This document shows positions 29,290-38,560 of a DNA stretch of 64,000 nt, one piece after another. The stretch is taken from assembly GCF_016888125.1 (NCBI RefSeq), contig NZ_JACSWA010000621.1:1-64000 (forward strand), read 5' to 3'. The notes under the pieces are model-generated. The model was not told the DNA's origin, searched no databases, and saw only the letters and a program-made list of their open reading frames with translations. How positions within the stretch are numbered: position 1 is the first letter of the stretch; each line of letters starts with the position of its first letter. The position numbers and the translations under genes were made by a program. The stretch is from Spirulina sp. CCY15215 (GTDB lineage: Bacteria; Cyanobacteriota; Cyanobacteriia; Cyanobacteriales; Spirulinaceae).

Positions 29290-29718
29290 CTAAAATTTTA
29301 GATTTATTTTGTTTAAGAAATCTTTGTAAGTGACAATTTCTGTCTTTTCAAAACTCTTTAAACTTAATAAATCTGCATCTCCTGTAATCAAAAAATTAGC
29401 TTGACTATCTTTTGCTAATGCTAATAAAAAATTATCTTTAGCATCTCGACAAAGAGAAACTTCTGAAACAATTTCTATCGATAAACCTACAATATTCAAC
29501 AAATCAATCAATTCTTTAACTTTTGCTACAGAAAAATATTTTTGGAGTTTTGGTCTTTGTGTCACCAAATTGATTTCTTCTCTAATTTGCTCGCATAAGA
29601 TAATTTGTATTGTTTGGTTAACGATCAGTTCTTTGAGATTAGTGACTTTTTTCCCAATCAAGAAACTAATCCAAAGGTTTGTATCTATAATAACCTTAAT
29701 GGGCTGATTGTCTGGCAT
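29290..29718 (-). CDS. PIN-domain toxin of a toxin-antitoxin pair
   Basis: 142 residues, PIN-fold ribonuclease of the group annotated as putative toxin component, PIN family. Acidic active-site residues are in VIIDTNLWISFL (Asp), CRDAKDNFLLALA (two Asp) and ITGDADLL (Asp). The opening codons overlap the end of the antitoxin gene by 23 bases, the usual coupled arrangement. It would cleave RNA when freed from its partner. The active-site residues appear intact, so the module is probably functional. Confidence 0.9.
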   Translation of the reverse strand: MPDNQPIKVIIDTNLWISFLIGKKVTNLKELIVNQTIQIILCEQIREEINLVTQRPKLQKYFSVAKVKELIDLLNIVGLSIEIVSEVSLCRDAKDNFLLALAKDSQANFLITGDADLLSLKSFEKTEIVTYKDFLNKINLKF

Positions 29719-29932
29719 AAATTTCGCTTCTTACTGCTTCTACTTCTTCAGAGATAGTTTCTAAGGACAGTTCATCAGTTTTCAATGATTCTAAAATGGC
29801 TGTTAATTTACTGTCTAAGACTTCTTTCTCTAGTTCTTGGCTTAATTGCAGTTTTTCTGGATATGGCAACTGCTTGACCAAGGTTAAAACCTGCTCAAAA
29901 TTTAAAGGAAGTTGATAGTTGGTTGAAGTCAT
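29696..29932 (-). CDS. Antitoxin of the PIN toxin pair
   Basis: 78 residues, acidic and helical, with the pattern LPLNFEQVLTLVKQLPYPEKLQLSQELEKE seen in small antitoxins partnering PIN toxins in cyanobacteria. It lacks a clear ribbon-helix-helix or AbrB fold by eye, so its DNA-binding mode is unknown. It is translated first and overlaps the toxin start by 23 bases, allowing antitoxin excess. The pair sits between a response regulator and menG, both transcribed the other way. Confidence 0.85.
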   Translation of the reverse strand: MTSTNYQLPLNFEQVLTLVKQLPYPEKLQLSQELEKEVLDSKLTAILESLKTDELSLETISEEVEAVRSEIYARQSAH

Positions 29933-30115
29933 CGAGATTGCTTGGGGTTTATCAGTATTTTAGCTTGATTTTTTTGACTTGCAAAAACTTTGGCATAGTT
30001 ATACCATCAATCTTAAGAAATTTTTACGCGATCGCAGTTCGTTGTTGGACTTTAGACCCAAAAATTATCATTCTTTCCGGCAGTTGTCCTCTAAACTTGT
30101 TTGCAAACCCTACCC

Positions 30116-30808
30116 ATGACAGATTCTGATATTCAAGCGCTATTCGATCGCATTGCTCCAGTGTACGATCGCCTCAACCAAAATTTAAGTTGGGGGTTAC
30201 ATCGAGTCTGGAAGCAAATGACAGTAAAATGGGCAAATCCCCAACCAGGCGATCGCGCCTTAGATGTTTGTTGCGGGAGTGGGGACTTAGCATTTTTATT
30301 AGCTAAACAAGTGGGAAAAGAAGGACAAGTTGTCGGTTTAGACTTTTCCTCGCAACAACTGGCGATCGCCTGGCAAAAAGCCAGTCAAATGATACCCTCT
30401 CCCCCGATTAATTGGGTAGAAGGCAATGCGATCGATCTCCCTTTTCCCGAAAATCATTTCGACTGTGGCACAATGGGGTATGGGTTGCGAAATGTCCCCG
30501 ATATTCCCAGGAGTCTAGCAGAATTACACCGAGTGCTTAAGCCGAGGGCAAAAGTTGCTATTTTAGATTTTCACCGTCCTGCACTTCCCCTCATGCAAGA
30601 CTTTCAACAATGGTATCTTGATAATATCGTCGTTCCCACCGCCGAAAAATTTGCCCTCAAAGCCGATTATGAGTACATTTTTCCCAGCTTAGAACGTTTT
30701 CCCCTCGGCACGGAACAAGTTAAACTAGGGAAAGCAGCCGGATTTAAAACAGCGATCCACTATCCCATAATGGGGGGCATGATGGGAGTTTTGGTGTTAG
30801 AAAAATAG
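30116..30808 (+). CDS. menG: Demethylnaphthoquinone methyltransferase MenG/UbiE
   Basis: 230 residues from the ATG at 30116; a few upstream in-frame codons are not family-like. Class I SAM methyltransferase: LFDRIAPVYDRLNQNLSWGLHR opening, SAM loop LDVCCGSGDLAFLLA, LDFSSQQLAIA, GNAIDLPFPENHFDCGTMGYGLRNV and LKPRAKVAILDFHRP. These are the UbiE/MenG signatures. In cyanobacteria it methylates the ring in the last step of phylloquinone synthesis for photosystem I, and possibly related quinones. It is complete. The 3' end is followed by a heptamer repeat array. Confidence 0.94.
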   Translation: MTDSDIQALFDRIAPVYDRLNQNLSWGLHRVWKQMTVKWANPQPGDRALDVCCGSGDLAFLLAKQVGKEGQVVGLDFSSQQLAIAWQKASQMIPSPPINWVEGNAIDLPFPENHFDCGTMGYGLRNVPDIPRSLAELHRVLKPRAKVAILDFHRPALPLMQDFQQWYLDNIVVPTAEKFALKADYEYIFPSLERFPLGTEQVKLGKAAGFKTAIHYPIMGGMMGVLVLEK

Positions 30809-30826
30809 AAAAATTCTCACTCCCCG

Positions 30827-31038
30827 CTATCAACTATCAACTATCAACTATCAACTATCAACTATCAACTATCAACTATCAACTCTAACTCCCCGCTATC
30901 AACTATCAACTCTCAACTATCAACTATCAACTATCAACTCTCAACTATCAACTATCAACTCTCAACTCTCAACTCTCAACTATCAACTATCAACTCTAAC
31001 TCCCCGCTATCAACTATCAACTATCAACTATCAACTAT
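30827..31038. repeat. Heptanucleotide tandem repeat array (CTATCAA type)
   Basis: About 30 seven-base units, mostly CTATCAA with CTCTCAA variants, are broken three times by a CTAACTCCCCG spacer. This is a short tandemly repeated repetitive (STRR) array, a class known from filamentous cyanobacteria. It fills the whole gap between menG and the DUF445 gene and ends four bases before that ATG, so no normal ribosome site is left. The same repeat with the same GCGGGG spacer occurs in the other orientation at 42,201-42,314. Confidence 0.97.
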
Positions 31039-31041
31039 TAA

Positions 31042-32265
31042 ATGACCGATTTATGGATTCTGATTATCCCTCCCGTAGCAGGGGGAATTATAGGCTATTT
31101 CACCAATGATTTAGCCATTCAAATGTTATTTCGTCCTTATAAACCTATTTATTTCGGCAAGCGTCGTCTTCCCTTTACTCCAGGTTTAATTCCTCGCAAC
31201 CAAGAACGCCTTGCTGGGCGTATTTCTGATACGATTATGGGGTCGTTGCTGACCCCAGAAGAGCTACAAAAATTAACTAAACGACTGTTGACCCCCGATC
31301 GCGTCCAAGGCTCCCTATTATGGCTGCTGCGTTTGGCGATCGAGCAAATTCAGGAAGATAAAGAACAGAAAACCGCCAAAATTCTAGCGGAAGTTTTACG
31401 AGATTTATTTAGTAATTCTCTACCGCGATTGATTCAAGTTTTTGCTAGAAGAGAAGACTTTCTCGAAGATCAAATCAATCATATCTTCGATCGCGTCCTC
31501 TTGGATTTTCGCCTCAGCGACCCTCAAGCGCGTCAATTTGCCGATTGGATATTACAAGTCGTTCTCCCCCCCGATCTCCTGCGACAGGCGATAGTAGACT
31601 TTCTCACCGATCGCAATATTGCCATTATCGATGAAGGATTTCGGGAAAAAACAAGCGGTACAACTTGGGTAGTAGCCAATTTATTCGGGATCAAAAATTC
31701 CCTTGCTCGCTTGCGAACTTTCTGCTTAGATGAAAAAGAAATTGCCAATGCACGACTGAAAGAATTAGTTTTATCTTTAGAAATTCGCGATCGCATTCGT
31801 CTTTGGTTGCAAAATCTTTCCCTGCAAAATCTTCCTCTCTCCACAGTCCGACAACTTCGCAAAACTACCCGAGAAACCGTTCGGATTTATATTCAAGATA
31901 AAGGTAGCACCCTCATTCAAGGGTTGGGGAGTTCCATTGATTGGGATAAACTGGCGGTTATTTTAATTAAGCGACTGCGTAATTCTGAGGTGCTTAATAC
32001 TTCCCTTGAAACGATAAGTTGGGAACTTGCTTTGATTCTGGAACGTTATTTAGAGCGAGATTTAGAAAAATTAGTGGCTCAGGCTATTCCGATTTTAGCG
32101 ATCGATCGCGTGATTGTTAATCGTATTAACGCAACTTCTCCGGCACAACTGGAGACTACTATTCAGGGTATTGTCAAAAGCGAACTACAGGCGATCGTTA
32201 ATTTAGGAGGGTTTTTGGGTTTTCTCATTGGTTTGTTGCAATCGATTTTCTTAATATTGCGATGA
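31042..32265 (+). CDS. DUF445 family membrane protein
   Basis: 407 residues. The N-terminal membrane segment and motif ([26 protein letters not shown]) and [23 protein letters not shown] are the DUF445 signature. The long middle is amphipathic helical, and a C-terminal hydrophobic segment ([18 protein letters not shown]) re-enters the membrane. The role of the family is unknown. The start codon directly follows a heptamer repeat array, so translation may depend on a leader that varies in length between strains. It is followed 24 bp later by a pentapeptide protein. Confidence 0.92.
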   Translation: MTDLWILIIPPVAGGIIGYFTNDLAIQMLFRPYKPIYFGKRRLPFTPGLIPRNQERLAGRISDTIMGSLLTPEELQKLTKRLLTPDRVQGSLLWLLRLAIEQIQEDKEQKTAKILAEVLRDLFSNSLPRLIQVFARREDFLEDQINHIFDRVLLDFRLSDPQARQFADWILQVVLPPDLLRQAIVDFLTDRNIAIIDEGFREKTSGTTWVVANLFGIKNSLARLRTFCLDEKEIANARLKELVLSLEIRDRIRLWLQNLSLQNLPLSTVRQLRKTTRETVRIYIQDKGSTLIQGLGSSIDWDKLAVILIKRLRNSEVLNTSLETISWELALILERYLERDLEKLVAQAIPILAIDRVIVNRINATSPAQLETTIQGIVKSELQAIVNLGGFLGFLIGLLQSIFLILR

Positions 32266-32289
32266 AAACAGGATGAAAAATGCGATCGC

Positions 32290-33702
32290 ATGAATATAGG
32301 TGATTTTCTCAACCGTTTAGACTTAAGAAATCAAAATCTGAGTGGCAAAAATTTAGCCGGGGCTGAGTTAAAAGGAGCTAATATTCGTGGCGCAAATTTA
32401 ACGAAAACAGACCTGAGTGAAGCCATGCTCAGTTATGCAGATTTAATTGAAGCTAATCTCCAAGGTGCCAATTTAACCCGATGTAATTTAACCCGAGGAG
32501 TTCTTAATTTAGCCAACTTAACTGATGCCAATTTAAGAGAAGCAAATCTGAGTGAAGCTAATCTAGTGGGGACTGAGTTTACGCGAGCTAATCTTTCTGC
32601 TGCTAATTTAGTGGGGGCTAATTTAGTGGGGGCTAATTTAGACCAAGCTAATTTAGTGGGGGCTAATTTAAGCGGTGCGGATTTGCGAGGTGTACAATTA
32701 AATAATGTGAGTTTTAAAGGAGCGCTTTATAGCAATCGAACTATCTTTCCAGAAGGGATTAATCTGCAAAAATTGGCGGCGCATTTATTAGCACCGGGAG
32801 TCTCTTTACAAGGGATAGATTTAAGCTATGCTAATTTGAGTCATGCCGATCTGAAAAATGCCGATCTGCGACGAACAAATTTAATTCGTGCGCTTTTAAT
32901 TAGTACGAATTTAGGGGGTGCAAATTTAGGGGGTACAAATTTAAGTGGTGCAGATTTAAGTGGTGCAAATTTGAACGGAACTCTCTTAAATAAAGCGGTT
33001 TATAATCATCAAACAATCTGTTCTAATCTTATTGAACTTTCTGATTTGGGTGCCTATTTAATTGCCCCCCATGTTTCTCTGAAAGAGATTATTTTAACTG
33101 GGGTTAATTTACAAGAAGCGGATCTGATTGGTGTCGATCTCGGTGGAGCAGTTTTAAATGATGTTAATTTCAGTCAAGTGGATCTCAGTCGCTCTATTTT
33201 GCGAAAAGCAATGCTCAAAAATGTTAATCTGATGCGAGCAGATTTAAGGAAGGCAGATTTAACGGGGACAACAATACAAAGCTCTAATTTGGCTTTAGCC
33301 GATCTGCGAGGTGCTGACCTAACCAGAATAGAATTAGACGGTGTTTGTTTGCAAGGAGTCGATCTGCGAGGTGCAGATCTAACAGGTGCAAAGTTACTCG
33401 ATTGCGATCTGAGTTTTGCCGATCTACGGGGGAGCGATCTAACCCGATCTTATTTTCGCCGGGTCAATTTAGATGGGGTTAATTTACGCAAAACAGAATT
33501 AATGGGTGTGGATTTAGAGGATGCTAATTTAACGAATGCAGACTTCAGCGATGCTGTTCTATTTCGGGTCAATTTACGGGAAGCTAAGTTACAGGGAATT
33601 AACTGGAAAGGGGCAGATTTAAAAGGTGTTTTTCTGCCTAAGTCTAAATTAAATGAAATAGATTTAGCTGAGTTAAGTTATAATGAAGATTCATCGGGAT
33701 AG
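32290..33702 (+). CDS. Pentapeptide-repeat protein
   Basis: 470 residues in three blocks of A(D/N)LXX repeats. They are separated by two similar inserts (NRTIFPEGINLQKLAAHLLAPGVSL and NHQTICSNLIELSDLGAYLIAPHVSL), each with a TI(F/C) core and a LAPXVSL end. The same insert type recurs in several cyanobacterial pentapeptide proteins and suggests internal duplication of a block of about 130 residues. No signal peptide. Likely a beta-helix scaffold; function unknown. The gene follows DUF445 by 24 bp and precedes the DUF488 pair by 11 bp, so all four may be one transcript. Confidence 0.92.
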   Translation: MNIGDFLNRLDLRNQNLSGKNLAGAELKGANIRGANLTKTDLSEAMLSYADLIEANLQGANLTRCNLTRGVLNLANLTDANLREANLSEANLVGTEFTRANLSAANLVGANLVGANLDQANLVGANLSGADLRGVQLNNVSFKGALYSNRTIFPEGINLQKLAAHLLAPGVSLQGIDLSYANLSHADLKNADLRRTNLIRALLISTNLGGANLGGTNLSGADLSGANLNGTLLNKAVYNHQTICSNLIELSDLGAYLIAPHVSLKEIILTGVNLQEADLIGVDLGGAVLNDVNFSQVDLSRSILRKAMLKNVNLMRADLRKADLTGTTIQSSNLALADLRGADLTRIELDGVCLQGVDLRGADLTGAKLLDCDLSFADLRGSDLTRSYFRRVNLDGVNLRKTELMGVDLEDANLTNADFSDAVLFRVNLREAKLQGINWKGADLKGVFLPKSKLNEIDLAELSYNEDSSG

Positions 33703-33713
33703 ATCGAATCAGG

Positions 33714-34346
33714 ATGATGAAAAACCCACTTTTTACCATAGGTCATTCTAATTTAAGTCTTGAAGTTTTTCTGGAACTCTTGCAAAAACATGAGATAACG
33801 GCTTTGGCTGATGTGCGATCGCATCCTTACAGTCGTTATTTACCTCATTTTAATAAGCCATCATTACAAGAGGCTCTAGAAACAGTAGAAATTCCTTATG
33901 TTTTCCTCGGTCGAGAATTAGGGGCGAGGCCAACGGATTTAAGCTGTTATATTGGGGGAAAAGCTATTCACGATCGCATTGCAGCAACCCCTTTATTTCA
34001 CGCAGGAATTCAACGGATTATCAAAGGATTAGAATCTTATCGTATTGCTTTAATGTGTGCGGAAAAAGATCCCTTGACTTGCCATAGAACTATTTTAGTT
34101 TGTCGAAAGTTGCAAAATTATGATATAATTATAAATCATATTTTGAGCGATGGACAACTTGAATCTCAAGAAAGTATTGAGAACCGTTTACTCGTTTTAC
34201 ATGGCTTTCAAACTGCAAAAGGACAACCTCAGCAGCTATCTTTATTTGATCTGATGGAAGCACCTCCCTCTCGCGAAAATTGTTTGTTACAGGCATATCA
34301 AAAGCAAAGCGATCGCATTGCTTTTATGGAGAAACAAGAAAAATGA
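33714..34346 (+). CDS. DUF488 family protein (copy 1)
   Basis: 210 residues. The DUF488 pattern is clear: FTIGHSNLSLEVFLELLQKH, ADVRSHPYSRYLPHF, YVFLGRELGARP and the cysteine-bearing CAEKDPLTCHRTILV near the middle of the chain. The conserved Cys and His residues hint at metal or redox chemistry, but no function is established. Two ATGs (33714 and 33717) stand next to each other. Its stop overlaps the start of the second DUF488 gene (ATGA), so the two are translationally coupled and may act together. Confidence 0.92.
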   Translation: MMKNPLFTIGHSNLSLEVFLELLQKHEITALADVRSHPYSRYLPHFNKPSLQEALETVEIPYVFLGRELGARPTDLSCYIGGKAIHDRIAATPLFHAGIQRIIKGLESYRIALMCAEKDPLTCHRTILVCRKLQNYDIIINHILSDGQLESQESIENRLLVLHGFQTAKGQPQQLSLFDLMEAPPSRENCLLQAYQKQSDRIAFMEKQEK

Positions 34347-34801
34347 GTCAAGCTAATTCCCAAGGGATTAATTTATTTACAATTGGTTTTACGAAAAAAA
34401 GCGCCCGAGAGTTTTTTGAATTATTAAGGCGATCGGGGGTTAAGCGTATCATCGATACAAGGTTAAATAATGTCTCGCAATTGGCAGGTTTTGCTAAAAG
34501 AAAAGACTTGGAATATTTTTTAAATGTTATTGGCAATATTGAATATTGTCATTTACTCGATCTTGCTCCCACGAAGGATATTTTAGACCCTTATAAAAAA
34601 CAAAAGGGAGACTGGAAAACTTACGAGAAAAAGTTTTTAACGTTAATGGAAGAAAGAAAAATCGAGAAAAAAGTTTCTGCGGAATTGCTCAATGAAAGTT
34701 GTTTATTGTGTAGTGAAGCCCAACCCCATTTTTGTCATCGGCGTTTGGTTGCTGAATATCTTAACCAAAAATGGGGAAATGTTTGCATTCACCATCTTTA
34801 A
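34343..34801 (+). CDS. DUF488 family protein (copy 2)
   Basis: 152 residues starting at the ATG that overlaps the previous stop by four bases. Shorter and divergent from copy 1, but with the same landmarks: FTIGFTKKSAREFFELLRR, IIDTRLNNVSQLAGF and the end motif SCLLCSEAQPHFCHRRLVAEYL. Two DUF488 proteins of different length encoded head to tail could form a heteromer. This is suggested only by the coupling. Function unknown. Confidence 0.9.
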   Translation: MSQANSQGINLFTIGFTKKSAREFFELLRRSGVKRIIDTRLNNVSQLAGFAKRKDLEYFLNVIGNIEYCHLLDLAPTKDILDPYKKQKGDWKTYEKKFLTLMEERKIEKKVSAELLNESCLLCSEAQPHFCHRRLVAEYLNQKWGNVCIHHL

Positions 34802-34911
34802 TCTTCTGAATAGAAGCATTTAGGAGACGCGATCGCCAATTTCCCCTCGCGATCGTTCATAATTTAGTTCATAATTTAACCTTGTCGCGATCGCAATAAC
34901 AACAAAATACC

Positions 34912-36588
34912 ATGTCGCCATCGGCAGCTACTCATTGCATCAATCCTGGCTGTTCTGCACCCTATCCACAACCTGGACATCATAAATTCTGTCAGCGCTG
35001 TGGAACAGCCTTATACCTCCAGCAACGCTATATTCCCCTGCAAAAATTGGGATCTGGAGGATTTTCTGCTATTTATACCATTTGGGATTTAGAAACCCGT
35101 CAAGAAAAAGTCTTAAAAGTTTTAACAACCTCTAGCGAAAAAGCCGAACAATTGTTTGTTCAAGAAGCGATTGTTCTGCGAAGTTTACATCATCCAGGGG
35201 TTCCTAAAGTTGCCGATCGCCATAGTTCTTTCACCGTAAAAACCCCTGATCGCGAAATTCATTGTTTAGTGATGGAGAAAATTATCGGCAAAAATCTTGA
35301 GGAAATTCTCGCAGAACGCTACCCTCAAGGATGTCCGGAAGTTTTGGCCTGCGAGTGGTTATGGCAAGTCGCGACAATTCTTAATGTTTTGCATAAACGG
35401 AAAATCGTCCATCGCGATATCAAACCGTCTAATTTAATGTTGCGTACCGATCGCGGCACTTTTGGAGAAACGCAACTGGTTTTAATCGATTTTGGTGGGG
35501 CAAAATCTATCGATCCTAATCCCAGTTCTACCAGGCTATTTTCTTCGGGCTATAGTCCTCCCGAACAAATGTCCGGTGGAGGTTCAGAACCTACGGCAGA
35601 CATTTATGCTTTAGGACGTACTATTATTCATCTTCTCACGGGACGCTATCCGGTAGAGATGGAAGATATCGAAACAGGGCAATTACAATGGCGCAATTAT
35701 GCTAAAGTCAATCCTCGTTTAGCCACATTACTCGATAATATGACCCATCCTACCGCCGATCGCCGCCTTCAAAGCGCTCGGTCGGTAAAGCGAGAATTAG
35801 CGCGGTTAACGACCCTGCGATCGCGACGTAATCCCTTTGCTAAACTAACACAAACTTGGCCAAAAATAAAACAGCCTTTCCTTCCTTTGGGTTTGGCGAT
35901 CGCTAAAACCGTCAGGGGAACTCGACGCATTAGTGCGATCGCCTACAGAAAAGTGAGTTTTGCTTGTCTGGAAACCCTGCGAGAAATGGCATGGGGAGGA
36001 ATGGGGGCAATTGTAGGGGTTTTGTTGGGTCAAAGTCTCATCACTTATACAATTTGGGGAGATGAATTTACCAACGGAATGAACCATTTTATCGCGCAAC
36101 TTGCTCTCGATGTTACTATTAAAGTTGAACCAGAAATGTTAGTGGTGGCGATCGCAGGGTTGGGGACAGCTTGGGGACTCGCAGAACCGAAAAGTTACCG
36201 ACAGCGTAGCCATCCTTTTTTTGCCGGGATTGGAGGATTTTTGAGTTATGCGATCGGCTGGTTATTTTGGTTGGGTTTTCCCGATTCTTTGCAAGGGCAA
36301 TTGTTAGGATTTTTAGGCATTAGTGTCGCACTCTTAACCTTGGGTCTGGGATTATCTGATTATGTTATCATCCATGTGATCGCCAGTGTTTTCGGCACGG
36401 GAGTATTTTTTTTAGGGTTATTAGAATGGTGTAATATTTCCCTGCAAACTATTCCTGAAGTTTTATCTTTTTCTTATTTCTTTTTAACCACGGGAGTTTT
36501 TGTTTTAATGGGTATGGCGATCGCCCTTTCTTTAAGTTTGAGTTATTTCCTAGTTGTACCCATTTGTCAATGGTTAAAAGGAAAATAA
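34912..36588 (+). CDS. Serine/threonine protein kinase with N-terminal zinc ribbon and membrane C-terminus
   Basis: 558 residues. A four-cysteine zinc ribbon (Cys9, Cys14, Cys27, Cys30) precedes a Hanks-type kinase domain (about 40-300). Glycine loop LGSGGFSAIY, Lys69 in VLKVL, catalytic HRDIKPSN, DFGGAK in place of DFG plus the usual hydrophobics, and SPPEQMSGG are all present, so it should be active. The C-terminal half has about four to five hydrophobic segments that probably anchor it in the membrane. The layout is typical of cyanobacterial Spk kinases. The input and the targets are unknown, and the genes around it give no hint. Confidence 0.95.
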   Translation: MSPSAATHCINPGCSAPYPQPGHHKFCQRCGTALYLQQRYIPLQKLGSGGFSAIYTIWDLETRQEKVLKVLTTSSEKAEQLFVQEAIVLRSLHHPGVPKVADRHSSFTVKTPDREIHCLVMEKIIGKNLEEILAERYPQGCPEVLACEWLWQVATILNVLHKRKIVHRDIKPSNLMLRTDRGTFGETQLVLIDFGGAKSIDPNPSSTRLFSSGYSPPEQMSGGGSEPTADIYALGRTIIHLLTGRYPVEMEDIETGQLQWRNYAKVNPRLATLLDNMTHPTADRRLQSARSVKRELARLTTLRSRRNPFAKLTQTWPKIKQPFLPLGLAIAKTVRGTRRISAIAYRKVSFACLETLREMAWGGMGAIVGVLLGQSLITYTIWGDEFTNGMNHFIAQLALDVTIKVEPEMLVVAIAGLGTAWGLAEPKSYRQRSHPFFAGIGGFLSYAIGWLFWLGFPDSLQGQLLGFLGISVALLTLGLGLSDYVIIHVIASVFGTGVFFLGLLEWCNISLQTIPEVLSFSYFFLTTGVFVLMGMAIALSLSLSYFLVVPICQWLKGK

Positions 36589-36673
36589 TTTTCTTATTTA
36601 CTGGTTTGATATTATAAAGACTCTATTTTTCCTCTTTTCTTAGCTTACCCATTATCTATCATCAATTTTTAAC

Positions 36674-37138
36674 ATGGCATCTCCTCCGGTACAATTTGAG
36701 CAAGATTCTCCCTTCCCTTTGCTAGAAAGTGCATTACTGAATCTGTTACAGCGCAAGGAAAGAACTTGGGGATATTTTCAAGTTAAAGAACAGAACAACG
36801 ATCATTTTCTTTGTATTCCCAGTTTACCTAGACTGAGAATTTCTAAAAGTGAAAAAAATTACGGTTATCGCGCTTATTGGGTTAATAAAAAAGAACCATC
36901 AATTACAGTCCAGCGTAAAGAAAAAATGATCTTAGATATTAAAAAGAAACGCGAGAAAAAACAAAAAACTTACGAAATTTTGCAATATTTTGATGAGAGG
37001 GAAAATCTCCAGCAGCAAAGAGTAAATGGCATTCTTGCTAACCTGATCAAGGTGGAAATAGAAAACAATTTACCACCAGCAGGAGTGCATGAATTCCAGC
37101 CTATTGTAGTTATTCTCAGGCGCGATCGCAGCCTCTAA
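36674..37138 (+). CDS. Hypothetical protein
   Basis: 154 residues, soluble. A short N-terminal part (VQFEQDSPFPLLESALLNLLQRKERTW) is followed by a basic coiled region (EKMILDIKKKREKKQKTYEILQYF). I recognise no family. It starts 85 bp after the kinase on the same strand and ends before a palindromic terminator shared with the convergent PRC-barrel gene. The start at 36674 is the first ATG in the frame; the reading frame is well kept and has no obvious decay. Confidence 0.6.
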   Translation: MASPPVQFEQDSPFPLLESALLNLLQRKERTWGYFQVKEQNNDHFLCIPSLPRLRISKSEKNYGYRAYWVNKKEPSITVQRKEKMILDIKKKREKKQKTYEILQYFDERENLQQQRVNGILANLIKVEIENNLPPAGVHEFQPIVVILRRDRSL

Positions 37139-37184
37139 AATATCTCATTCAGCTAACAAAAATACCCAACAACAACACAAAAAC

Positions 37185-37218
37185 TATGCAGGGAGGTTAA
37201 ATTTAACCTGCCTGCATA
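37185..37218. terminator. Long palindrome between convergent genes
   Basis: TATGCAGG at the left pairs with CCTGCATA at the right, and the inner AGGTTAAATTTAACCT is a perfect palindrome. One mismatched pair (G against C at the centre of the arm) is the only flaw in 34 bases. It sits 46 bases after the hypothetical gene stop and 17 after the PRC-barrel stop, fitting a bidirectional terminator. There is no clear T-run. Confidence 0.55.
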
Positions 37219-37234
37219 ATTGAAATTGAGAAAC

Positions 37235-38215
37235 CTAATAGTTATCCTCGTATTCTGGCATCTTGGGTTTTTCCGGAATATTGAGTTTTTGCGGCTTATA
37301 TTCATTAGAGTCTACATCATCATCCCAAACATCTCGTTTAACATCATCATCGTACTTATATTCCCGTTCTGGTTCCACATAAGCACGTTGTTCGTAAGTC
37401 TCCCGAGGGGCATCATCCCAGTTAGACTCTTCCTCCTCGCGATCGTAAGGGCGATCGTAAGGATCTTCCTGGTATTCAGGGATCGGCATAGCCCTTGCTT
37501 GACGACGCGGTAGGGTTCTCGGTTGTGATTCTTCCCATTCATCCTCATCCCATGCTGTTTCTGCCTGTTCTCGGCGTTTTGGGGGAGGATTTACGGGAAT
37601 ACCAGTAGGTAATTGATTGTCCGAACGAACCACCGGAGTCGAATAGATATCCTCCTCATCTCGTTCCCAAGGTGGACTGCCAATACCCAATCGTTCTAAA
37701 ATACCCACAGAAATCTGAACAAGATGGTCTTCTGAGCCTTCAAAGACAATAATGCGATTGGGACCGCTACTGATGATATCTTCTACGGGGAGTTCGTAGG
37801 TGCTGAGAATCTGTTCGGGAATTTGCGGCAAACCTAAAGAAGCAATAATAAGGGAAACAAGCTGACCGTCTTCTAAGTTAAATTGAAAATCCCGCACTCT
37901 ACCGAGGAGTTCTCCAGATTCGGTGATGACCTCACAATTCACTAACTTGCTGTAGGCTTCAACATCAACATCTTCAATTACGTCTTCATCGGGAACAAGG
38001 ATGACATCTCCGGTTCTTTCCACCGTCGTTAAATACATATATTTGGGCATTCCCGTCACAGAGAGAATATTATCTCGTAGTCCAAGTGCAACCACTTCCC
38101 GGCGATCGATATCCACTAAAAGGGTTTTGACAACACCCACAAGTCTAGCGTTGTTGTTGGCGATTACCTTGGTATTGATAAAGTCAGAGCGAAGGCGAAC
38201 AGTGTCAGTGGTCAT
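37235..38215 (-). CDS. PRC-barrel domain protein with acidic C-terminal tail
   Basis: 326 residues from the ATG at 38215, which has an AGGA site (CAGGACACG) before it; ATGs seven and four codons earlier are less likely. Two PRC-barrel-like halves cover residues 1-170 (LRSDFINTKVIANNNARLVGVVKTLLVD; LGRVRDFQFNLEDGQLVSLIIAS). Then there is a proline-rich linker and a very acidic, Tyr/Asp/Arg-rich tail (YDRPYDREEEESNWDD). PRC-barrels bind RNA or proteins; this two-barrel, acidic-tail layout is widespread in cyanobacteria but of unknown role. It is cytoplasmic. Confidence 0.87.
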   Translation of the reverse strand: MTTDTVRLRSDFINTKVIANNNARLVGVVKTLLVDIDRREVVALGLRDNILSVTGMPKYMYLTTVERTGDVILVPDEDVIEDVDVEAYSKLVNCEVITESGELLGRVRDFQFNLEDGQLVSLIIASLGLPQIPEQILSTYELPVEDIISSGPNRIIVFEGSEDHLVQISVGILERLGIGSPPWERDEEDIYSTPVVRSDNQLPTGIPVNPPPKRREQAETAWDEDEWEESQPRTLPRRQARAMPIPEYQEDPYDRPYDREEEESNWDDAPRETYEQRAYVEPEREYKYDDDVKRDVWDDDVDSNEYKPQKLNIPEKPKMPEYEDNY

Positions 38216-38560
38216 CGTGTCCTGCATTTGGAGCATCTTTGATAATAAGATAATAAGAAGAATCTAAATATTTTATGTCGCGGGGGCGATCGCTGTATTC
38301 TAATTCTTCGATAATAGCGTAAATTTTCAATTTTTATTCCCGATACTCAGGGAAAATTTCCTCAAGCTATTGTTATCTATCAGGGAGACAGGATCGATCA
38401 CTAAATAAAGATGGGAAAGATAGTATTGTACACCCGATGGCTTTTTTGTTGCCAAAATTTAAGATTTATTTAAGTTTTGGCAACAAAAAATCTCTAGAAT
38501 CTCTTTAGAACTATTAGTGATACTCACTTCAGGATTATAAAAGTTAGGAAAAGATTTTGA
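38216..38560. other. 345-bp intergenic region upstream of the PRC-barrel gene
   Basis: This gap holds the promoter region of the minus-strand PRC-barrel gene and a strong inverted repeat at 38442-38490 (listed separately). I find no reading frame with coding character in it on either strand. A GATAATAAGATAATAAG direct repeat near 38,242 may be a regulatory site or chance. Confidence 0.5.
38442..38490. terminator. Perfect 16-bp inverted repeat with T and A runs
   Basis: TTTTTTGTTGCCAAAA and its exact complement enclose a 17-base loop. The T-run at one end and A-run at the other give a U-tail on either strand. It lies 71 bases after the stop of the minus-strand gene at 38561. It is best read as that gene's terminator and would work in both directions. 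Confidence 0.7.

Noticed and set aside
30827-31038. Repeat array as a CRISPR
   Set aside because: The unit is only seven bases with no unique spacers of 30-40 bases, and no cas genes are in the window. It is a tandem STRR array.
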